Below, piece by piece: positions 55,601 through 64,000 of a DNA stretch of 64,000 nt. This stretch comes from Ciona savignyi (taxonomy: Eukaryota > Chordata > Ascidiacea > Phlebobranchia > Cionidae): contig CH002032.1 in NCBI GenBank assembly GCA_000149265.1, positions 166,065 to 230,064 on the forward strand, given 5' to 3'. Position numbers and translations under genes: made by a program. Within the stretch, counting starts at the first letter, position 1; each line of letters opens with the position of its first letter. The notes under the pieces are model-generated. The model made no database searches, had not been told where the DNA came from, and was given only the letters and a program-made list of their open reading frames with translations.

Positions 55601-58357
55601 GAAGGGGCACGAACCTATTTATGTATGATCTCTCCCCGGCATAAGGTGCCCTGTGTAAATACTGCACTGGGTCGAAGTGGTGATAATGGGTGAATCCCGA
55701 TGGTTCTTTTACGCCGACATCCTGAAAGGTGAAAGTGTGTTAAAGGGAAGTTTATAGACTTAATTGCATATTCGCAGAATAACAATTTAAAGCACGAATG
55801 AAAAACGTCCTTCGGCCAGGAAAAGTAATTAAGCTATCCATAAAACGGATGGATTCGGTATAAACTAAGTTTTTACGGTCGTGTGGCCGAATGGTTACTG
55901 CGACCAATACATATACCGAGTTGTATGCAAAATCATTGGTTCGAAACGTAGCCTAGTTTACAAAACAAACAGAAAATCGTTGCATAAACCTTTAAATGTG
56001 TCGCCATTCTTTGACTGGGTTCGCCCTTGTAACAGGTGTTTGTTTCAGTGACGATGTTCAAGGAACCTTCGTCCAAATGACCAACTCTTTTGTTGTTCAA
56101 TCTGAAATTGGCAAGTTTTTAAAACATCTTTAAATTGCACATACCTTTTACGCATAAAGTGGTAATACAATGTTAACGAAACTGTGTCTAAACAAGGTTT
56201 CTTTAAGTTTAATTCTTGGGCCGTGTTTAAACAAGTTGTTTGGTTAAATAGCAAACGTTTTTGTTTAAAATTTAATTCAACTCGTTACATAGAACTTTAA
56301 ACATTACCTTAAATCATCTAACATCTATAAAATATTTAACCCAAAGTTATGGTTTCCCAATCCGCAATACCTTCGTTCGTTTAAACGACATTTCATTAAA
56401 TTTGCTTTAGAGTTATGGGTAATTCAATTGTAGCGCGTAGGACAGTCAAGGCAGCGGTATAATGATGTCTGAAGCCAGTGGTTTAATTTAAAGGTTAAAG
56501 TCCGTAGCAATGTCTCCATCATAAAAAAATACACTAGTTCTGTAACCCGACTGTGGGTGCGAGGTAAGCTGACGATCGCACGTATTATTACACCAATGCT
56601 TTCCATCGGCAAGAAAAAGATTTAATTCTATCCTAAGGTATCAGCGTAATGGAGTGCCTATACCCACGTCGTATTTATCCTGCCGCGTTGGAAAATCAAC
56701 ATTAAAAGATTTGTTATGATTTTCGTCAGATTAATCTTGCAGTCCAAAGCATAACAGTTTAAAAGTTAAGGTATACCAAAGCAAGTGTAGTGCGTTGATT
56801 TTGACGTTTCTACTGTTTAAGTTAAACCGATCAATTTACTGGGTGCGGACGTATTGCCATTCGCAAGAACACATCCAACTAGCGAGCGGCTATAGTTTCG
56901 ATCCACAACTTTTGTTTGACGTTCTAACTGTCTGAACTTACAGGTAGAAGTTTCCTTTTTTAAAACACAAACAAAGACAAACACACTTACTTGTGAAGAA
57001 GCGGTCTGTACTTGTATGTGTCCAAGGATTCAAGTCGGGACTGGTGGACGACTTTCGAGTCTGCTGTGGTGATCGGAACCTTTTGAGTGAAACCGGTTTC
57101 GGTACGAAAAACCCTGGACGTATACATATCATTCTAGAACTATATTTAACCAAAGATTGTTATGGTGTTTATTGCACCACAAATGCTTGTGCAAATAGAG
57201 CAATGATGGTTCAGCTACATTGCTCATTATGTTGTGTCCATTTACACAAGGCACGAAGCAGAATCTATACTCGTTGTTGACTATTTTAACACAATGATTG
57301 TTAACGTAGGCTTTGTAGGTAACTTAAAATAAAATGTACTCTTTTAAGAATTTATCAAGGTAAAATGTATACAGCAATAAACTTTAAGGTAGAAACTGCA
57401 GTTATGCCACCACCCGGGTAAAACAAATGGAGATTGGTATCGTGTACAACATCTCATATAATTAGCCTTTTCTTCACACCATTTCGAGCTTAACAAACAG
57501 TCGTTCTCTTGCCTAAGTGTAAACGCCATCGCAAAAAAATAATTTGATCCATCACTTTTATTAAACAACGGTGTTTCGCACACTTTGTCTCATTCTGTTA
57601 GCTCATATTTCACACCATTTCAAGTCATCTCAGGGTAAACATTATCCAAATAAACTTATTTAACTGTCTTACCGCAACGGCAATTTGTCGTTTCCATCAG
57701 ATCCACTGTAATAAGGTTTGTGTTGCTTGTACGAGGTGTTGTAGTTGTCGCAGAGCAGTTTTCCCACCTGTGCGTTGTCGAGCTTGTCCAATCCGGCTGA
57801 ATAATTGATCGCTGGCCTGATGGTAAAGATTTCATATGAGAAATGCGATATGAACAAAACCTTAAATCAAGTCAATTTTTATTGCCTTTGTTTTGTAACT
57901 TTTGTAGCAAAAGATCCGAACCCGACTGTGCACATGAGGTACCGATCTGACAATTTTTATGCTTTTTATTTGTTGTATATTTTACCGGGAAAGTCTGTGT
58001 TTATTTTTTTTAAAAGTCTATCGCGCTAACCATTTGGCCACAAAGTTTGAATTCCGCTTTTTAAAATAGTCTGTAGTCTGATGATAGTATTATTTGCACT
58101 TTCAGTTGGCACGCCTACAGTGATGAACATGGACAACCTGTTCTGTATACGTACAGGATAGTTTTAAGCATAACATAACATATCTACCTGAAGTTGGCAA
58201 GATAACCTGTTCCTTGCGGCTTCGGCGATCTTGCGGTAAACCCCTCTTTACCATAACAAGACGAATAGGTTGAGGAGTAAAAATTCAGTTTATTGTTATC
58301 AGCGCCACCACTGCATTTGATCACCGACACCGGTGGTCCATTTCTTAACTTTCCCAT
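52616..58357 (-). CDS. SAXO4: SAXO4/PPP1R32-like ciliary microtubule-associated protein (interrupted by assembly gap)
   Basis: The N-terminus MGKL..., then CSGGADNNKLNFYSSTY, CYGKEGF, GTGYLANFRPAI and LDKLDN, follows the vertebrate PPP1R32 pattern (SGG, KFYATSY, YGRE, GTGYKSNYRP, LEALDN). Exons on the minus strand: 58357-58188, 57816-57673, 57113-56991, 56101-55990, 55721-55615 (VGVKEPSGFT), 54464 into the gap, then 53634-53450 (VGRKEFSGYSTNNDRYV, FTTHYDAKYGE) and 52827-52616 (stop TAG, ends KRIEAF). Phases agree for exons 1-5 and for the last two. The junction of exons 5 and 6 is uncertain: the donor GTTCGT would leave the wrong phase, so either a nearby weak donor or an unseen exon is used. 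At least one exon lies in the run of Ns. SAXO4 is known from axonemes and as a PP1 partner; a role in cilia or sperm is inferred. Confidence 0.8.
53683..53790 (+). mobile_element. Truncated SINE in a SAXO4-like intron
   Basis: It carries GGTAACTCGACGGTGGGCGC, GAGGTGATCTGACGATTGCC and the AATATCCTACCC tail. Confidence 0.6.
53934..54382. other. Assembly gap (449 Ns)
   Basis: A run of N lies inside the SAXO4-like gene and removes the end of one exon and probably one or more further exons. Confidence 0.99.
55874..55960 (+). mobile_element. tRNA-like SINE head in a SAXO4-like intron
   Basis: ACGGTCGTGTGGCCGAATGG, then GCGACCAATACATATACCGA and a TTGGTTCGAAAC B-box-like end. It is the sense-orientation version of the minus copy at 17320-17406. 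Confidence 0.5.
56540..56640 (+). mobile_element. Truncated SINE in a SAXO4-like intron
   Basis: It carries GTAACCCGACTGTGGGTGCG, AGCTGACGATCGCACG and an ATTCTATCC tail. Confidence 0.5.
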
Positions 58358-58650
58358 GTTATTTTTACACTCAAACTAACAGCAAGCCAAAATATAACAC
58401 ACAAAACCGACAAATACAATAATATTGAGTCGTCCCTATAATAACTACTGTCAATTTATATGTTTATGACGTCATAATCAACACTAGGTAGTGATTTTGC
58501 GTCACAATCGAATCATTTTCTTGTAAAATTTCCCTATTTTTTCTTTTGCTTTCATTCGATATGGAAACGGTTAAATAAAAGCATAGGATATCTCCCCTTT
58601 TGGGGATGCCTATAAACTTGTTTTTATTTTTTGATCAGGTATAGGCAACC
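58358..58650. promoter_or_regulatory. Short divergent promoter region with CRE-like palindrome
   Basis: 293 bases separate two divergent start codons. TGACGTCA at 58467-58474 sits in the longer palindrome-like context TATGACGTCATAAT, roughly central, and could serve both genes. Confidence 0.45.
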
Positions 58651-61600
58651 ATGTTGTTTACTAAACATGGTCTTTTCATTTCGTGCTTTTGCGTAATTGT
58701 ACTGAGCGAATTGACGGCGGCAAATTTGGTATCAAATTTAAACTGGATCTGCGAAGGTATGTTTTGGATCAATAACATTTTTATGATGTGTATACATTAA
58801 ACTGTGTGTGATATCTCATTCCATGTTTACATTTAAATAACAAGCTTCATGTATATGTCCTTCAGAAAAGTGCTATTAGCGGCTACATTCATATAATGTT
58901 TCTGTTTAAGTTATAAACTGTATATCTACTATTTTAACTGGTTTAATGGTCAACTTTTATTGAAAGCGCGGGCACCAAACACTATATATGGGGAATAATC
59001 ACATTACAATAAAACGAAAGTACTGCACGTTGCATGCAATTAACATAAATTGCTCTAATGTGATGTAATCCTTCGTTCTTTTAGATTTCACGGGGAAAAT
59101 GCAAAGTATTTTAGTTGCACATAATATAAAAAAAACATTAAATTAATTATTTTTAAACTCGCCACTAAAAATAGCGCTCGTGGTATCCATTGGGCCGCAC
59201 GACCGTTACATAATTTTAATCTTCTCCAACCGACGAAAGACACTCGTTAAACTGACGTTCGCTCTCCCACCCAACGGAGATAAACATGCGTATTCTTTTT
59301 TGGCCCGCATAGCTTAGTCGGTTAGTCCAACAGGGTTTAGCCAAAAGGTTATCGTTTCTCGACAAGGTTTAGCCAAAAGGTTGTCGTATCTCGACAGGGT
59401 TTAGCCGAAAGGTTATTGTAAATTGTATATCAAAACCACATGCTTACATTGTCCGCTGTGTTTAGACAGATGCTTAAGTATATATTACATTTACCAACTA
59501 GATAAATGTGTTGAATCAAAAAAATAGGAACTGAATGGTTAAATATGTTGAACTATAACAAAAGGTTTAATTATGTAATTTACACTGCACCCGATTACCT
59601 ACCACGGGCACGAAGTAGTTGTGTGAAACCCGATCAATTGCCTGTCTATCTACTAGCTAGTCTATACTATACCATTGCTAAAAGCTCAGAGCTTTAACTA
59701 AAGTTGGTGTTGCAGAGTCCGCCCCTTGTATTCGTGCGATTCGACCGCATGGTGGAGTAGGAGAGGTCAGTGAGTCCACCGATCGTTATACACTGCTGAT
59801 CGGTGTGCACAGGCGCCAGACAGCGGAAGAAGATGTGATGAATGGATGGTCGGACGGTGGCGCCGAACCGACATGGAACGTGGATGTGAGGTGGTTTCGT
59901 TTTTTGGAAACGAGAATGCGAGCTCTTCTACCGACTTGTAGGTTTGTCACAAAAAAAAACTATTTTAAGCTGAAGATTTCTTTAAAATTGCTTAAATATT
60001 TCTTCAAAATCCCGACAAAAGACACGCGTGATTAACAGTTAGTGTATAAATTGTATCGATATTATTTTGAATCTGGACCGAACGGTTCTTTGGTTGGTTA
60101 AATTTTGTAATCTGTTAGTATATGAGTTTGTCCCGTTCACCATTCGCGCACACAATTACTCCACTGTGTAACGATTGTACTTTCTGGCATAAAGGGATTA
60201 CTAAGTACATAAAGTGATTTTTTTAAAGAGCCGAATCTATGATAGGCTCAACACTAAGACCATTTTTATATAGAAATCGGTATTTGTATCGGCTGTGTTA
60301 ATAGTTGGACCACACGACCGTACATATATTGCATTCGCAGGAACAAGTTATCATGCGATGTGAGATTGCTTGGAAAAAACGACGTTGAAACCGACTCGGA
60401 AACCACCCATGTATTCTCTCATTTCATTGTCGAAGTTCGTTTTGACGGACATCCGTCAATCACAAGATTGAAACTGGTCGTTCGACGGAATTTTGGCGGG
60501 AATAAAAAAGAGAGCAAAGAGGGCGACGGGGACGATGATTTTGACAGTATGCTATCTGCTAATCGCGGCCCCAAAGACCCCATTAAAAATAAACCACAAG
60601 TAACAAGACCTAGTCCCAATGTGGTGGTGGGTAACGACGGAATTTACAAACCTGCGCTGACCGACGAAAAACCAAGGATATCATCCCCGGAGCTTAATGA
60701 AGAAATTAAGAGCCACCCGAACTACGGTGCAATGTTCAATACTGGTGACACAAGCGACGAAAAAGCAGGCGAAACCGGACTGTCGTTTCACATACAAAAG
60801 GATGAAACGGACGATTATACCAATATTATCGAGTGGAAGGGTTCCAAGCCAAATAACTCAACTAACGACAATTTTGATCATGACTACGACAATTATTCGT
60901 GGGACAGCCTTGACTACCAGCAGTTAGCGAACGCAAACAGCACCTTCTCCGGTAACTCTACACTATTTGGCCGTATTGCAACTTTTGTTTCAGGTATAGC
61001 ATCATTTAAAAACAACAGTCATTTTAATTCCACCAAGAAAGTTTGATGTGTGCTGTAATTTTTAAAAGATCAAAATACTGGAAATTGCAGCATATAGTTA
61101 AAGAATTAACACTTGTCTACACTACGGCTAAGTGAGGCGTGCTAGGGATAAATTGTTAAGGCAGAATATTCTGCAATTTATTAATATAAATAATACAAGT
61201 GTATACGTTTTCTTTGTCCATTCCAGGCGCGGCAAAGCTTAGTAAACTCTTTCATATGTATAAAAAGTTACAAGCGAAGAGGGGCGTGGGCTATTCAAGG
61301 CGTAATTTTACTGAGCAATAAAGCAAATAAATAATCGCAAGCGTGTCTCACCCAGTCTCAGTGTTGGCAGGGCATAAGAAATAATAAGTTTAAAATAACA
61401 TTGTAATACTTCGCAAACGGCCTGTTTCGATTTCGTAACCGTTCGGCTTACTGTCCGACACGCTACCAATGTACATACAGGTAATGCAGTCATAACACGT
61501 GTCAATTAAATCCAAATTACCCTAAAACTTATGTTTATAAGCAAAACACTCTTTTGCATGGCTTTCTAATTATTTTACCATTTTCCTATGTATAACCATG

Positions 61601-63601
61601 ATCTAACCACCACAGGCGCGGCGGGTTTTCTTGGCCCAACATATGTTGTTATCATCGTCCTTTCTTCATTTGCACTGGTTGCTTTTGCTGTGACCTGTTG
61701 CTGTTGTTGTATTAAAAGGCAGAGGAAACAACGGTAAGTTGTAAATTGAGGTTAGCGTTTGCCTTAAATATTTGTATCTGCTTCGGTTATCAGGCGAAAG
61801 TATAAAAAATTAATTTATTCAGTAGAGGTAAAGCTAGGCGTGCTGGCTACCAAATCCAATGATTATGCCATAAATTGTGGAGAAACCTAAGACAAATCAC
61901 CACAGCTTTGAAAAACAGTGTGCTGCAATGCGATCCGTAAAATGCTTTCAAATATGACTTGGTCATTTTCGACCCCACAATGGGCTTGTTGCTAAAATAT
62001 TTTGAGTATAATTCGGTATATGTATCGACATCGTTAACCATTCGGGCACTCGACCGTACACATAGCATATTCTGCCGATTGCCGGTATTCTATAACTGCC
62101 GGTGTTGCCCACTATTGAGAATAAGCTCAACATTACATCCATATAGGCGAGAGTCGGTTGACTCAAGCTCCATAAAAGTGGGAAGCAAATCCCGATGGAA
62201 GCGTTGGTTCTTCTGGAGAGTTCGACGCAAGCGACGTGACTACCAACCAGTTCCAAGCCAGGGGATTCGTCGCAACTCGAGAAAGATGAGCAAAGGTGAA
62301 TATTCCAATCTTCCTTCTGATTCTGACGACGAAGATTACTCCGCAACCGTCCGAGACCGGTCGTTTGAGGAGTTGAAGAATACGTCCAAGGAGATGTCTG
62401 ACAAGTGAGTATAGATTGTTGAAGTTTTTAAAAACGGGTATGACAATATCAGCAGGATTTTTGTATCCGGCAGGTTATCTCATTTCTACAGCGTCTGAAT
62501 GAGTCTAAAGGTTAATGACTCGAAACCTGGCGCAAACTAGTCGGTTGTGTTCTTGTACAAAGCTTTCAGCGAACGTTTCCTAACTCAGTAACTTAATGGG
62601 TTAAATAAAAACTGTAGAAATTTCTCTAGTGTATATAACACGCTGAAATAGCTTTGGTGACACGAAGATGGGTGCAAGGTGACGGTTGCCCGCGTTATAA
62701 CCCTCATACATTTTCCTATTTACCGTAAAAAAACATGAATATCCTATATGCTTAATTTTAACGACTTTCTGAATTATATATTTGTACATATAAATCTGCC
62801 TACATGCCTTCCAAAAATTATAATGCACAATGCGGATATGGCTGTACAGCCTTTTAAAAAAATGAATCAAAATGTATATTAGAGACACATTTTTAATCTT
62901 GTTTAAAGGCCGTCTTGATTAAAAAAATGAACTAAAATTTTTTTTGAAGGGCGTCGGAGGCGTTCGCTTTCACTAGGCGACGAAGCTCTGTTGTCGCTGA
63001 AAAGGTGACTGAAGCTGCGTCTGGCACCTACAGCTGGCTGGTCAAGGTTTTCCGCTTTCTCCGTACCTGTATCGTGGCTTGGTTTATCAAGTGCTGCGTC
63101 GGGCGGCAACCAGATAAGAAAGATTACGAATCAAGTGACGACGGTGGACCGTCCACCAGCAAAGGACTCAGAGTGATCCCTCCTTCGAGCGGGGTGACCG
63201 ACTCTTCTTTTGTCCCTTCCACCGATATTAGCGGGCGGTTCCCGACCACGTCCTACGAAAACGCTTCTCCGGCCAACAGCAAAGATGAGGGGGTTCAGGA
63301 GAAAACGAAATACGACGGCCCACTCCCCCACAACCCACACCCGAGCTGTGGACTGCATTGTCTCCAAAGGGCCGACGTGAACATCGTTCACTCTGCGACC
63401 GCCCCGCTCGGCGCCAAGGCGACCGACAACGCGTCTGTAGCGTCCGGCGACTGCCGACCTGTGACGTCATCATCATCCCTGACATCATCGACTTCCGTGA
63501 CGTCATTTAGCAGTTCAGGCGTGTCGTCATCGAAGAGATCAGTTCGTTCGACGAGAAATAATATGAGCCACGGAGACGCGACAACAAACTCGAATCGGTA
63601 A
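58651..63601 (+). CDS. Unrecognised single-pass membrane protein with long acidic ectodomain
   Basis: Six exons join in phase to 670 codons: 58651-58756, 59716-59941, 60341-60993, 61616-61733, 62147-62404 and 62950-63601. Exon 1 is a signal peptide (LFISCFCVIVLSELTAA). The ectodomain (about 26-330) starts with a compact Cys-containing region (PCIRAIRPHGG, LPTCRNKLSCDVRLL) and continues as an Asp/Asn-rich stretch with several N-glycosylation sites (NNST, NSTFSGNST). A membrane helix at about 337-360 (YVVIIVLSSFALVAFAV) is followed by CCCCC and basic residues. The cytoplasmic tail has an acidic serine patch (SDSDDEDY), a second hydrophobic stretch at 481-504 (WLVKVFRFLRTCIVAW) and a Ser/Thr-rich end. 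Donor 59941 was preferred to a GTAGGT four bases earlier because only it keeps frame. A GTAAGA at the terminal stop means the gene may continue past the window. No family recognised. Confidence 0.6.
59330..59420 (+). repeat. Three tandem copies of a 33-bp unit in intron 1 of the membrane-protein gene
   Basis: The unit contains GGGTTTAGCCAAAAGGTTAT and TATCTCGACA and follows a tRNA-like SINE head (GGCCCGCATAGCTTAGTCGG) at 59301-59325. Confidence 0.55.
61227..61321 (+). CDS. Possible alternative terminal exon of the membrane-protein gene
   Basis: The acceptor ATTCCAG is followed by GCGCGGC, exactly as the membrane-helix exon at 61616. It is in frame with exon 3 and reads GAAKLSKLFHMYKKLQAKRG and on to a TAA that overlaps an AATAAA (61317-61322). 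Its use would skip the membrane helix and give a secreted form. It may be a decayed or real alternative exon. Confidence 0.3.
62500..62755 (+). mobile_element. SINE copy in the membrane-protein gene
   Basis: It carries AACTAGTCGGTTGTGTTCTT, a degenerate body (ACACGCTGAAATAGCTTTGG) and the ATGAATATCCTATATG tail. Confidence 0.55.
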
Positions 63602-64000
63602 GACGTCATCCGTAGGTTTTGTCCAGACAGGTTTCTTTTTAAGTCATTAGAATGATGGGGTACCCATGTTCATGTCTTTTTGTGGGAAAAGGTAAGACTG
63701 GGCGAACTGAAGTGTATTTTAAATGATGCCAACCCGATAAGAACTTTTCCGGTTAACTCAGTATTTCTTTTGGCTTTTACAACCGCGTCCTTATATATTT
63801 TTTTAAATTGATGCTATTTTTTGTTTGTTAATTCAATGAATTCATGGCCCTCTGTATGTCACGCTAACCATTCAGCCACATGACCGTTTAGGTTCAGACA
63901 ATGTCAGCTAAAAGCCTTGCTCAAGAACATTTTACCGAACTTAGTATCGACCCCATAGTGAGGTCATCAAGACGCCAAATTTTAAAAATGTCCAATTTTA
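63602..64000. other. Right edge, no gene recognised
   Basis: A minus-strand tRNA-like SINE head lies at about 63855-63895. I see no poly(A) signal for the preceding gene, which leaves open that it continues to the right. Confidence 0.4.

Overview
The window looks like nuclear DNA of an ascidian (sea squirt), most likely a Ciona species. It is AT-rich with short GT-AG introns, small exons and many tRNA-derived SINE-like repeats. It carries a cellulase-family (GH9) gene that looks native and intron-rich, as expected for the only animals that make cellulose, and a gene whose C-terminal WRPW motif and basic tract fit the ascidian-only maternal factor PEM. Exon models were assembled by eye from splice sites. 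I accepted a junction only when the codon phase of both sides agreed.

Layout, left to right. On the minus strand, 1188-5319 holds the first seven coding exons (adaptor-binding and RAS-binding regions) of a class IA PI3-kinase catalytic subunit; the rest lies beyond the left edge. On the plus strand, 6114-9161 is an unrecognised four-exon gene. From 9.2 to 15.7 kb the window is nearly gene-free, with one minus-strand tRNA-Arg(TCT), a MITE-like repeat and hairpins. A plus-strand gene for a two-CUB type I membrane protein ends at 19332.

The centre, 20594-36649, is a 21-exon gene for a secreted protein of 1011 residues with two complete GH9 domains in tandem. Both domains have lost the canonical catalytic aspartate and the proton-donor glutamate, and the protein ends in a hydrophobic, GPI-signal-like tail. 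Its introns are full of SINE copies, minisatellites and two copies of a large element built of about 335-bp units. Several repeats directly abut or form splice acceptors. Next, on the same strand, are a nine-exon WRPW-protein gene (38813-43074, candidate pem-1) with a long 3' UTR and an eight-exon Y-box cold-shock-domain gene (45413-51344).

The last part holds a minus-strand SAXO4/PPP1R32-like ciliary microtubule protein (52616-58357), interrupted by a 449-bp assembly gap. Divergent from it, across about 290 bp, is an unrecognised plus-strand single-pass membrane protein gene (58651-63601).

The genes do not form one pathway. Two may relate to ascidian biology: the GH9 pseudo-enzyme (tunic cellulose) and the PEM candidate (maternal germline/posterior determinant). 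Function for both is inferred from family knowledge and residues seen here.
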